The position numbers and the translations under genes were made by a program. Source: an uncultured bacterium (lineage in GTDB: Bacteria > Patescibacteriota > Saccharimonadia > Saccharimonadales > Saccharimonadaceae). Taken from it: a stretch of DNA of 7,885 bases. Below are positions 1 to 7,384 of this stretch, piece by piece. Each line of letters starts with the position of its first letter. The first letter of the stretch is position 1. Below the pieces are notes generated by a model. It had not been told where the DNA came from. It saw only the letters and a list, made by a program, of their open reading frames with translations, and did no database searches. The DNA is taken from the NCBI GenBank assembly GCA_937872185.1, contig CALMQN010000093.1, positions 1-7,885 of the forward strand. The letters are read 5' to 3'.

Positions 1-447
1 TCGGAAAAATCGCTCGGCGCCGACTTGCAATTGGTCGCGCAGTTCCTCGGCATCATTAATAGCGGCTTCAATACCTGGATCGCGCGTTCGACCTTTTTCA
101 TTGTTGATTGATGTTGACGCTTCCAGCTGAGTCACCTTTTTACGGAGGTTATTCAATACGACCTGGCTGTCGACAGGATAAATAAACATACTTACATCCA
201 GCACTTCGTCAATGTTAATGATCGAGCTGAGCCAGCCGGTATAAATTTTGCGCGGGTAACCATACACATACAGTGTTCGGCCATATTTGGTACCCAGGCG
301 AAAGTGACCGGCATGAATTTCGATGCTGCTGGGGGCAATCAGATCACGAAGTGTGGTAACGCCTTTCAAAAAAGCCTGTTCAACCTCGGCTTGTTCGCGT
401 GCGCGCTGTTCGGCGGCAATATCAATCGCACCCATTTTGCGCGCCAT
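1..447 (-). CDS. VirB4-like T4SS ATPase, N-terminal part (cut by window edge)
   Basis: This is the first 149 codons of a gene that runs off the left edge. VirB4 proteins are the cytoplasmic ATPases that power T4SS assembly, including pilin extraction and substrate transfer. The visible part matches what I know of the pre-ATPase region of Patescibacterial and Gram-positive VirB4 proteins: a charged start with many Ala, Glu and Gln, then DLIAPSSIEI (35-44), FRLGTKYGRTLYVYGYPR (49-66), GWLSSIINIDEVLDVSMFIYP (71-91) and a Lys/Glu-rich helix from about 100. The Walker A and B motifs would lie outside the window, so ATPase activity is inferred. The ATG overlaps the stop of the preceding gene by one base (TAATG), and AGGAG sits 10 nt upstream at 458-462, so translation is probably coupled to the TraC-like gene. 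Confidence 0.85.
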   Translation of the reverse strand, partial: MARKMGAIDIAAEQRAREQAEVEQAFLKGVTTLRDLIAPSSIEIHAGHFRLGTKYGRTLYVYGYPRKIYTGWLSSIINIDEVLDVSMFIYPVDSQVVLNNLRKKVTQLEASTSINNEKGRTRDPGIEAAINDAEELRDQLQVGAERFFR

Positions 448-1313
448 TACTTTGCTGCTCCTAACTCTGCCGCAATGGCGTCACCCACACCCTTGTTAAC
501 GTACGTCGCAGTGACATCCTCGAAGTTACCTAGTGGTTCACGCAGCGCAGTGTCAGGGTTATAGGTGTTATAGTACAGTTCGCCCAGTTCCTTGGTGTTC
601 AGCTGAACGCTTTTGACGCCGACCTGAAACAAACCAGAGGTGACCAGTCCGACGCGGTTTTGTATTTCGGTCTTGGCTTTCTCGTACGTTGCAGTATCAA
701 TTTTGGTGATAGGACTTTTAGATTTAGGAAATAACTTACCAAAAAATCCCTTGCCTTGGTCAATCAAATTCGCCTCTTCGCCCAGTGGAAAATACGGGAT
801 AACGACAAAAAACGACTTGTCCATAATGTTTGCTTCTTGCGACAGATAATCAACATAGTTAATATAATCGTCCATCAGGACGTTCAGCAACATGTTGTCT
901 TGTTGGCGGCGAATCTCGATCAGGCGGTCGATATACGGGCCAATATCGATACGTTGTGAACGGATAAGAATCTGCATGGGAAAGGTGAGCGAGTTCAAGA
1001 AATCTTGATAGCTAAATTCAACACCCTCGCGCTCGCGGCTGCTCATCAGGTCAAAGTTAATTGACTGACAGGCAACGACCGCACGAAAGGTTCCGTCGGC
1101 CATAATGACGATATTGTCGCGGATCTCGGACAATAACAGGCTGTTTTGGGTCGAGTGAGGGTTTTTCTTGACGGGTGCTGGTGCTGGAACGGCACCACTT
1201 CCAATGGGTGCCTGGGCGGGCGCAACAGGACTGCCGGGTATCGGCGCAGCAACGGGTGCGCCGGGCGCAGAGGTAGCGGCTGCTTGGAACGGAAATTGAT
1301 TGTTTGGCGGCAT
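447..1313 (-). CDS. TraC/VirB4-N-terminal-like T4SS protein
   Basis: A 288-residue soluble protein. Residues 1-57 form a Pro/Ala/Gly-rich, probably disordered leader. Residues 60-250 look like the N-terminal domain of TraC/VirB4-type T4SS ATPases: IVIMADGTFRAVV (68-80), INFDLMSSRE (85-94), a YQDFLNSLTFPMQILIRSQ core (102-120), IDIGPYIDRL (122-131) and LNTKELGELYYNTYNP (238-253). There is no P-loop or TM segment, so it is not an ATPase by itself. Such stand-alone proteins sit just before VirB4 in many Patescibacteria and Gram-positive conjugative clusters and are often named conjugal transfer protein TraC. The ATG at 1313 is preceded by GGGGAAG (1321-1327) at 7 nt. It begins 30 nt after the PrgI gene and its TAA overlaps the VirB4 start. 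A direct partnership with VirB4 is inferred. Confidence 0.8.
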   Translation of the reverse strand: MPPNNQFPFQAAATSAPGAPVAAPIPGSPVAPAQAPIGSGAVPAPAPVKKNPHSTQNSLLLSEIRDNIVIMADGTFRAVVACQSINFDLMSSREREGVEFSYQDFLNSLTFPMQILIRSQRIDIGPYIDRLIEIRRQQDNMLLNVLMDDYINYVDYLSQEANIMDKSFFVVIPYFPLGEEANLIDQGKGFFGKLFPKSKSPITKIDTATYEKAKTEIQNRVGLVTSGLFQVGVKSVQLNTKELGELYYNTYNPDTALREPLGNFEDVTATYVNKGVGDAIAAELGAAK

Positions 1314-1320
1314 TGTTTCG

Positions 1321-1327
1321 CTTCCCC
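1321..1327 (-). promoter_or_regulatory. Shine-Dalgarno site of the TraC-like gene
   Basis: GGGGAAG on the minus strand lies 7 nt before the ATG at 1313 and decides this start over the out-of-frame ATG at 1329. No promoter is evident in the 30-nt gap, so the gene is probably read through from the PrgI gene. Confidence 0.55.
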
Positions 1328-1343
1328 ACTCCCGATTAAGTGC

Positions 1344-2309
1344 CTAGCGCAGCGAAATCATTACCTCTTGATTCATATCATCTTGCTGATTGATTCGATT
1401 GGCTTCGCGCGCGATTGTCTCGATGGACAAATCGGCATTGTTTGCAAGGTCCATTATACCAGGTGATACGACGTTTTCGCTAGTGGTTGGCGCGGGGGCA
1501 GCGAGGGCTACATTGTCGGTATTAACAGGTGCGCCCACGACCGGCACAATTGGGGCAAACGGGTCGATGGTTGGCCCAAATACTGCTGTCGGGTCATCGG
1601 TTGGTTGATAGGCTGTGGGCTGCGCAACTGGCGTTGGCGCCACGGCGGGTGCAGATTGTGATGCAAAAAAGTTATACGCCCCTGGTGCAGGAACGATGGC
1701 CGGTTCATCGACAACTGGTTGGTGCATGCGATCAATCATATCTTGGTGGCGCTTGGCATCGCTTTGCCCGATCATATAATCCAGCGATTGGGCAACGCTT
1801 GTGTCGGCGCCCAGAACGTCCTCGACTTGCTGCGATTCAAAATAGACGTCACTGTTAACAGCGGCGTTTGGCGCCTGGACGCCTTGTCCGCGGACCGACC
1901 AGCCTTGGCTGTCGACAATTTGTGCCAAATATCCAAAGCGCTCTCGGGCTTCACCTTGTGAAATGTCTTTGTAGCGCTGTACCTCGACCGTTTTCGGTGC
2001 CGTAATTTCGATTAACGAGTCAATACCGTCTGGGTCCCACAATCGCCTGCGTGGTTTCAGATAAAACGACACCATTGCTGCCAGGTATATTTCCATCGGC
2101 TGGTCTTTACGAAGTGGCAGCGCCAAAGCACCGAAAAACACGATGACGGGCAGTGGAATCACGACCAGGGGCGGAAACAACTGAAACAGCCCCCATGCCA
2201 TTGCGATGCCTAGCGCCACCGCAATCAGATACAAGAACTGACGAAACCCAAACGGGCCGATCAGCTTGTCATCAGCTTCGACATCTTGGGGTACTTTGTA
2301 TTCCGACAT
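1344..2309 (-). CDS. PrgI-family T4SS membrane protein with long Pro/Ala-rich tail
   Basis: A 321-residue protein with a PrgI-type N-terminus: VPQDVEADDKLIGPFGFRQFL (6-26), two close TM helices (about 24-45 and 47-65), and LKPRRRLWDP (84-93) on the cytoplasmic side. PrgI proteins are small inner-membrane T4SS components coded next to VirB4 in Gram-positive and Patescibacterial systems; their exact role is poorly known. A second ordered stretch follows (about 117-141, with ARERFGYLAQIVDSQGWSVR), which I recall in Patescibacterial members. Residues 197-285 are Pro/Ala/Val/Thr-rich and probably unstructured. The last 30 residues (DLSIETIAREANRI, ending EVMISLR) look like a helix plus a short end motif. 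The ATG at 2309 has no Shine-Dalgarno site but has an extended -10-like box 9 nt upstream. The gene ends in TAG, 30 nt before the TraC-like gene. Confidence 0.85.
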   Translation of the reverse strand: MSEYKVPQDVEADDKLIGPFGFRQFLYLIAVALGIAMAWGLFQLFPPLVVIPLPVIVFFGALALPLRKDQPMEIYLAAMVSFYLKPRRRLWDPDGIDSLIEITAPKTVEVQRYKDISQGEARERFGYLAQIVDSQGWSVRGQGVQAPNAAVNSDVYFESQQVEDVLGADTSVAQSLDYMIGQSDAKRHQDMIDRMHQPVVDEPAIVPAPGAYNFFASQSAPAVAPTPVAQPTAYQPTDDPTAVFGPTIDPFAPIVPVVGAPVNTDNVALAAPAPTTSENVVSPGIMDLANNADLSIETIAREANRINQQDDMNQEVMISLR

Positions 2310-2318
2310 AGTGCTTAT

Positions 2319-2327
2319 AGTATACCA
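2319..2327 (-). promoter_or_regulatory. Extended -10 promoter element for the PrgI gene
   Basis: The minus strand reads TGG-TATACT, an extended -10 box with one mismatch from TATAAT. Its end is 9 nt from the ATG at 2309, so transcription would start within a few bases of the start codon. No good -35 sits at 17 nt (GACATA at best), which is tolerated by extended -10 promoters. The call is by motif only. Confidence 0.45.
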
Positions 2328-2354
2328 AAGTTAAGGCGCGATATGTCGCAGGCC
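2325..2354 (-). terminator. Possible weak terminator after the VirB6-like gene
   Basis: Just after the VirB6-like stop, the minus strand can fold GGC-(CT)-GCGA, loop CATA, TCGC-GCC: seven pairs with a 2-nt bulge, followed by TTAACTTT. The T tract is broken and the stem is bulged, so it may be only a partial terminator or an mRNA 3'-end hairpin. It lies directly before the -10-like box of the PrgI gene, which fits a transcription-unit boundary. Confidence 0.3.
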
Positions 2355-2357
2355 ATA

Positions 2358-5300
2358 CTATCCTGGCATGTCACGCCCGGTTCGACGTAGCGCTTCGAGT
2401 TCCGCAAGTGCCGCGACTGCCTCTGGAGCGGTTGGGGCCAGGTTGGCATTGCCAGTTCGTTGCCGTGCAATATTACGAGCCATAAGCCCCAGGACTTCGT
2501 CATTGATAGCACGGAATTTGTAGGCCGCATCGGTATATTCCTGGGTGCCCAGGCCTGCTGTCGTAGCCGTCTGAACGATGCCATTAATCTGAGTTCCAGC
2601 CTCAGGACCGAACGATGGGTCATTGAGCAGTTGTTTAGAGATATTCTGCATGCCTTTAGAAATAAGACCGCTGACGACTCCACCAACTCCTCCCTTTTGC
2701 CCACCGAGGCTAAAGTTACCAGCAGCATCAAGGTTATTGAACCCAAGATAGTCTAGTCCTGCAGCGTTAGCCTCCTCGTTCATTTGGGTGATAACACCAG
2801 CTCTGTCGATCGGATCGGTGACCCTGCCAACAAGACCGGCAAGGCCTTGACTGTTAACCATCTTAGCCTTTATCAATTCGCCACCGATCGCCAGAACACC
2901 AAAGTCGACTGCGCCTGCCGGATCATCAACGAAGCTCTGTATACGTGATAGTGACTGCTGGTCTGCATCGCTGAAGTCGGCAATAACACCAGTGGCGCCA
3001 ATAACGCCACCTGCCCGCAATGCGTCTTGAACATCGTTAGGTGCATAGTTCGGTCCGGCAGGTGTCGGAATGTAGAGGGCGCCTGCTGCGTCTCGACGAA
3101 CACCCGCCTGCAATGCAGCAGCAGCGCCAGATGTTGTTTGTACTTCGGCAGCCTTTCGGGCCTTAGTACTATCTTCATCGACAGCTTGGATGCCATACGA
3201 CTGCGCCTTGATGCGACCAACTTGTCCCGGGGCAACAGTTCCGCTTGCTCGAACTTGAATCGCCGAACCGTCGGTGCTAACTGCTTCGCCGTATTGACGA
3301 AGCTGTTCTTCGGCTGCGGTTTTCTTGACTTGATCATCAGCTCGGCGCTCGGCTTCAAGCGTTCTCATCAACGGATCAGTCGTCTTTGATTCCTCAAGGG
3401 CTGTTGCAGTTCGACCATCAAGTGTACTTGTATTGAATTCGTTCTGAGCACGTTGAAGTTCGGCGGCACGAATTGTTGAGCTTTGACGTGCCCTGCGCGC
3501 ATTACGAAGATCAAGCGTCGAGCCTTCAAGCTTGGTCAAACGTTCAGTTCTGTCTTTCTGGGCACGCAGGCGGACCATCTCTGGATCGGTGTTTAGAACT
3601 TGTGCATGGTCATATGTTCGGTCGACGTCAAACTGCTCGTTAAACTCCTGTGCCCGCTTGCCTTCGGCGATTGCCGCATTGGCGATGCCAGAGTCTTGAT
3701 TGGCGCGTAGAATCTGCTTTTGACGTGCTTCATTGGTTTTTTCGCTACCGTATATCCTGTTTGACACAGTCTGTAGTCGTCGGCCACTAACAACGCCGAT
3801 CTCATTGTTTAGTATGCGATCTGATTGACGTGTTTCTTCAATACCTTGACGCTCGGTCCGCAGGTCCTTAGTTTCCTTAATGACATTTGAATAGTGACTT
3901 TCGACACTGCCAGCAGTGCCGATTCGTTGATCAAGTCGTAGCCCGTATTGTTCGTCGATGGCCGTCTTGCGCTGTCCTGCCGTCTGCGAAGCGTCTAAGA
4001 TGCCGCCCGTTCTTTGACCTCTTCGGGTTGCCGGGTTAAGCCCTCCTTCTCGCCAGTTTGTTTCGGCTTGAGTGTCGCTTGTTTTCGCTGATTCTTCTAA
4101 GTCACGTCGACGATCGCCGATAGTCTGGGAAAGGTTTCTGCGGTACGCTCTTCCGTCCGCCCTATGACGCTGACCGTCCTCGCCAATTGGCCCACGATCG
4201 CGCCCCCAGAAGTTTGTCTGGCCATCTTTGTACCGGCCTCGCGCCGCTTGTACTGCTGGGTTGAGCGCTTTTTGCAGTGGGTTTTTCGCCGATTGCGCCA
4301 TTTTTTGCAAGCGTCCACTGACGCCAGATAGAATGCTGTTGGACTGCGCCATTAACCACGGCAGTGCTCCCAACGGCGCCGCCATGATGAACAGCGCAAC
4401 TATTGGCGAGTATTGCTGGCCAGACTCTAATACAACAAATGCAGCGAACTTTGCGCCGGCAAACAACAGCGCGGCCATTGGGAACAGCAAGAGGCTGCTG
4501 GTCAGTAGCTTGCGCCACTTGACGAACAGCGGTTCGGTGTTTGGCAGCATGTACGCAGCGAGCGCGAGAGGGGCAATGATGACGAGCACAATAACCAGTG
4601 CGTTTCGCACAAATAGTGTCGCAACCGCGGCAAGCAAAGACAGGGCGGCAACTGCAATAAAGGGCAACGCCAACAATGCCAGCGCGACAGCACCTGTGCT
4701 GGTTGCGCCGGCTGCAACCACACCAATGGCAACCCCACCCACCAGCACACCAGAACCCGTCAACAGTGCGTCTGATAACGTGGTAAAGTCGAGATTTTCA
4801 GTATTCGCCGAAATAGCAGTCGACGTTAACAGATCATGCAGCCCAACCCCAAGCAAGTTTGCCACGTCAATTGCCAGCATCATCAAAAAGTACGATATAT
4901 TAATGGCGATGGCGATCATGATGATGCGAGGCAGCATTTTTTTGATACCGTAATTATTAATACCGACGCTGGTCGCCTGAGAGAAGATGACAATCAAGAA
5001 TATAATAACAAGTGTGACATTTGATATGTCGCGTATGGCCTTCCAGTTTTGATACGACGCCGTTTCTTTGCCAGCGTTTGCTCCCTTGTCCTCTACCATC
5101 TTCAGGGGGTTTAGTACCAACACATCTTCGATCCATCCGTACATCAGGTCGTTAAAGCCACTTAGTGCGTTCATGATCGGACAGAATATCCAGCCAATAC
5201 CGCCAAGTTCTGACGGGCAGGTGGTCTTGGTTTCATTGTCGCCACTGTTTGCGGCGGTATCATCGAGGATATTCTTGAAGTTCTTTTTTGCCCATTCTAG

Positions 5301-6383
5301 ATAAGCGTTGGCGTATCCATTGGCGGCCCGGCCCATGTCATAGCAGCCGGTGTAGGTGCCTGCGCCCAAACCGTTGCCATATTTCGGATCGCCGACCAGT
5401 ACGGTGTTGGCCCGGACGCCGCTGATTATGAAGATCGAGCTTAGGCTCATTGTGTATCCACCTTGGGTTAGGATTCCCGTACTGTAGTACTCGCCCGTCG
5501 CTATAGGCCCCACGATCCCTGAGAGCTTATACCTACCGTCGCTTGCTCCGAACGTAAAGAGGTGTTCGACCATCTTAAAGTTTGTTGGCGGCGTACCTGT
5601 TCCTGTGGTGTCTAGTACATTAATGCGTACACCCGTTTGATCGCTGACGGATGTTTGTGATGCGACGCCGTTCTCTGAGTCAACACGACAAGTTGCAACC
5701 ATGGTGTTTTTAATGAGTAGGTACTTAGCGGCATCACTCATTGGCTCGACCTTATCTTTTGTCTGGTCTAAGAACTTGAGTGCCGTCGCGGTCCCATTCG
5801 TCAATCCTTGGCGAACCCATTCGCCTCCCTTGCTATTGGGGCAAGGGTCTACCACTGGGACGCTGCTTTTTTGATAGAACCCGGCTACACAAGCTAAGGC
5901 GAACATGCTCGACGGGTTGCCGAGCTGGGGTTTATAGCCCAGTGCCGTAAAGGCCTCTTGCAGGAACGTAGGATCGGCACAGCGTGCATCGCCGTAGCTA
6001 CTGACAGATGCCGATCCGTAGTTGCTGTGGAGTATTGGCCCCGCGATAACGTCAACTGCTTGCGGCGCAAATCCACCATCCCCAAACCAACTAAAGCTCA
6101 TGATGTTTTGTTCACTAATAACAAGGCCGTTGGCGTCTTTAAGCGGTGATTTGCTGATACACGCAGCGACTGCGTTGCGGTAGAGGTTCTTAACGATTTG
6201 ATCGTCTAGCTCTTGCGTGCCGGCTGCTGATGCTGGCGATGGCATTAGTACGCCGAGCGTCGACGACAGTGTGATCGCAACTAAAACAAGCCCCATAACA
6301 AGCCGACTGCCCAGTGTATGACGCCGATGCTTGTTTGTTTTGTCTAACCTATCTGTTTGAAGGCGTGATTTGATCAATCGCAT
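2358..6383 (-). CDS. Giant VirB6-like (TrbL/VirB6 type) T4SS channel protein
   Basis: A protein of 1341 residues from the ATG at 6383. VirB6/TrbL proteins are polytopic inner-membrane parts of the T4SS channel; the classic VirB6 is only about 300 residues. Residues 1-53 form a Sec signal peptide: basic KHRRHTLGSR, then a long hydrophobic stretch, then ASA before the likely cut. Residues 54-450 are an outer domain with eight cysteines (75, 135, 165, 181, 232, 347, 389, 401). About seven TM helices lie at 453-680; basic loops (GIKKMLPR, VKWRKLL) and acidic loops fit the positive-inside rule with the tail inside. Residues 680-1341 form a cysteine-free tail rich in Arg, Gln, Glu and Ala, partly helical or coiled-coil-like and Gly-rich late on. 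The size and layout recall the extended VirB6 proteins of Rickettsiales, an analogy only. An in-frame GTG at 6446 would add 21 residues but lies in a terminator. Stop is TAG. Membrane-core family confidence is good; the function of the end domains is unknown. Confidence 0.8.
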   Translation of the reverse strand: MRLIKSRLQTDRLDKTNKHRRHTLGSRLVMGLVLVAITLSSTLGVLMPSPASAAGTQELDDQIVKNLYRNAVAACISKSPLKDANGLVISEQNIMSFSWFGDGGFAPQAVDVIAGPILHSNYGSASVSSYGDARCADPTFLQEAFTALGYKPQLGNPSSMFALACVAGFYQKSSVPVVDPCPNSKGGEWVRQGLTNGTATALKFLDQTKDKVEPMSDAAKYLLIKNTMVATCRVDSENGVASQTSVSDQTGVRINVLDTTGTGTPPTNFKMVEHLFTFGASDGRYKLSGIVGPIATGEYYSTGILTQGGYTMSLSSIFIISGVRANTVLVGDPKYGNGLGAGTYTGCYDMGRAANGYANAYLEWAKKNFKNILDDTAANSGDNETKTTCPSELGGIGWIFCPIMNALSGFNDLMYGWIEDVLVLNPLKMVEDKGANAGKETASYQNWKAIRDISNVTLVIIFLIVIFSQATSVGINNYGIKKMLPRIIMIAIAINISYFLMMLAIDVANLLGVGLHDLLTSTAISANTENLDFTTLSDALLTGSGVLVGGVAIGVVAAGATSTGAVALALLALPFIAVAALSLLAAVATLFVRNALVIVLVIIAPLALAAYMLPNTEPLFVKWRKLLTSSLLLFPMAALLFAGAKFAAFVVLESGQQYSPIVALFIMAAPLGALPWLMAQSNSILSGVSGRLQKMAQSAKNPLQKALNPAVQAARGRYKDGQTNFWGRDRGPIGEDGQRHRADGRAYRRNLSQTIGDRRRDLEESAKTSDTQAETNWREGGLNPATRRGQRTGGILDASQTAGQRKTAIDEQYGLRLDQRIGTAGSVESHYSNVIKETKDLRTERQGIEETRQSDRILNNEIGVVSGRRLQTVSNRIYGSEKTNEARQKQILRANQDSGIANAAIAEGKRAQEFNEQFDVDRTYDHAQVLNTDPEMVRLRAQKDRTERLTKLEGSTLDLRNARRARQSSTIRAAELQRAQNEFNTSTLDGRTATALEESKTTDPLMRTLEAERRADDQVKKTAAEEQLRQYGEAVSTDGSAIQVRASGTVAPGQVGRIKAQSYGIQAVDEDSTKARKAAEVQTTSGAAAALQAGVRRDAAGALYIPTPAGPNYAPNDVQDALRAGGVIGATGVIADFSDADQQSLSRIQSFVDDPAGAVDFGVLAIGGELIKAKMVNSQGLAGLVGRVTDPIDRAGVITQMNEEANAAGLDYLGFNNLDAAGNFSLGGQKGGVGGVVSGLISKGMQNISKQLLNDPSFGPEAGTQINGIVQTATTAGLGTQEYTDAAYKFRAINDEVLGLMARNIARQRTGNANLAPTAPEAVAALAELEALRRTGRDMPG

Positions 6384-6392
6384 TACCCAGCT

Positions 6393-6401
6393 ATTTAACC
6401 A
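6393..6401 (-). promoter_or_regulatory. Possible extended -10 element for the VirB6-like gene
   Basis: The minus strand reads TGG-TTAAAT, four of six matches to TATAAT plus the TGn extension, ending 9 nt before the ATG at 6383. An upstream TGC-TATATG is an alternative. No clear -35 is seen. The element lies between the terminator of the preceding gene and the start codon, where a promoter would be needed. No Shine-Dalgarno site is present. Confidence 0.3.
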
Positions 6402-6413
6402 TATAGCAGAGGC

Positions 6414-6446
6414 AAATAAAAGTGAGGATGCAGAGCACATCCTCAC
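6414..6446 (-). terminator. Intrinsic terminator after the VirB8-like gene
   Basis: On the minus strand a perfect 9-bp inverted repeat, GTGAGGATG and CATCCTCAC, with a 7-nt loop is followed at once by TTTTATTT. It begins 23 nt after the TAG of the upstream gene. The T tract is only on the minus-strand side, so it works in that direction. It also contains a GTG in frame with the VirB6-like gene, which argues against that codon as the start. Confidence 0.85.
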
Positions 6447-6469
6447 GACTAACGGTCACCAGTTTCTAC

Positions 6470-7318
6470 CTAGTATCGCACGGCATCGCTGACGACCCAT
6501 TTGCCGTCTTCTATTGTCCAGGTAAGCTTAGTATTACGAGGAGTGGGGTCAAACCCGCCATTCTCGATGTGCTGCTCGCCCTCATTCTCATCAAGGTTTG
6601 CAGTTGGATGTATGGTGACAAGTGCGACGATTTTTTCATCGGTTGTTTCGTTGGTAATTTGGATGTTGTCGATCACAGTAGTGTACTTGAAGCTTTTTGT
6701 TCCTTCGATTCCACTAACGGCTGGGTCTGTAAGGAAGCCAGTGCTAAAGTAGCCGCCATGTGAGTCGACTATCTTTTGCACATAGGCATCCAGCTCGCTA
6801 CCAGGTGCTATGTTCTTAGAGATCAGGCTGTCTTTATATGGTTCATTTGTCGCGTCTAAAATTGTTTGACCTACTGTCCCGGTAGTGTCCTTGAGGATGA
6901 GTTGGTTATTTTCGGGTGTATTGCCCGCATTTAGCCACTCATCATTTTCCACGAAGTACTTACGAACAACTGCTTCTGGAGCGTTTGCAGGGAATTGTTC
7001 GACTGTGATTGGTTGTGAGTCAGTGCTTAGGTCGGGGCCGTCAACAACTTCACCACCATTAGGTTGTCCGCCGTCATTAGGCTCGCCCGGGTCGGAACCC
7101 TGAGATACTGAAGTGCTAGGATTGAGTACTGCGTATCCAGCAACACCGAGAACTGCGGTACCTGCTAGGACGCTTGCAAGAATGATAGCTCCCTTCTTGC
7201 GGCTCTTTCTCCTGTTTGGAGTAGGAGGAGTTGATTCACCACTGCGTGGTGCTGGGGGCTGTACAGGAGGTACGCCAGCGTTAAGTTCGGTTGATGGGCG
7301 TTCGTGAGTGGTTGTCAT
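6470..7318 (-). CDS. Single-pass membrane protein, possible VirB8-like T4SS component
   Basis: A 282-residue protein of bitopic layout. Residues 1-35 are Pro/Thr-rich and cytoplasmic; RRKSRKK (36-42) is a strong positive-inside anchor before one TM helix (43-65). A Gly/Asp/Pro-rich linker (66-106) leads to an outer domain of about 175 residues. That domain has an early helix (EAVVRKYFVENDEWLNAG, 115-132) and ends with beta-strand-like TKLTWTIEDGKWVVSDAVRY (263-282), the pattern of NTF2-like folds. VirB8 and its Gram-positive relatives (TcpC, TraM) share this layout: short inner part, one TM, NTF2-like outer domain. I infer a VirB8-like role from fold pattern and context, not from clear sequence identity. 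There are no cysteines. The ATG at 7318 has AAGGAC about 11 nt upstream. It is a one-gene unit, with its own terminator and a promoter shared with the divergent pilin region. Confidence 0.6.
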   Translation of the reverse strand: MTTTHERPSTELNAGVPPVQPPAPRSGESTPPTPNRRKSRKKGAIILASVLAGTAVLGVAGYAVLNPSTSVSQGSDPGEPNDGGQPNGGEVVDGPDLSTDSQPITVEQFPANAPEAVVRKYFVENDEWLNAGNTPENNQLILKDTTGTVGQTILDATNEPYKDSLISKNIAPGSELDAYVQKIVDSHGGYFSTGFLTDPAVSGIEGTKSFKYTTVIDNIQITNETTDEKIVALVTIHPTANLDENEGEQHIENGGFDPTPRNTKLTWTIEDGKWVVSDAVRY

Positions 7319-7384
7319 AATGAGCTTTTGTCCTTGTATGCTTATGTGGATACTATGAAACTGCTTATATTTACTATGCCTTTA

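Noticed and set aside
304..564. Plus-strand open frame of 86 codons near the left edge
   Set aside because: Antisense to the VirB4-like and TraC-like genes, whose conserved motifs occupy the same bases.
2315..2746. Minus-strand open frame of 143 codons at the end of the VirB6-like gene
   Set aside because: Out-of-frame shadow within the same strand; no recognisable protein features and no Shine-Dalgarno site. The main frame continues through to its TAG.
2873..3358. Minus-strand open frame of 161 codons
   Set aside because: Shadow frame inside the VirB6-like tail, low-quality composition, no start signals.
4228..4953. Plus-strand open frame of 241 codons
   Set aside because: It is antisense to the VirB6-like gene across its TM region, is Asn/Ser/Ala-rich without any domain, and has no ribosome site or promoter. 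It reflects the codon pattern of the opposite strand.
6422..6446. Inverted repeat as a regulator binding site
   Set aside because: The 9-bp stem with 7-nt loop followed at once by TTTTATTT, 23 nt after a stop codon, is explained by an intrinsic terminator.
6422..6763. Plus-strand open frame of 113 codons
   Set aside because: Antisense to the end of the VirB8-like gene and to the terminator hairpin; no start signals.
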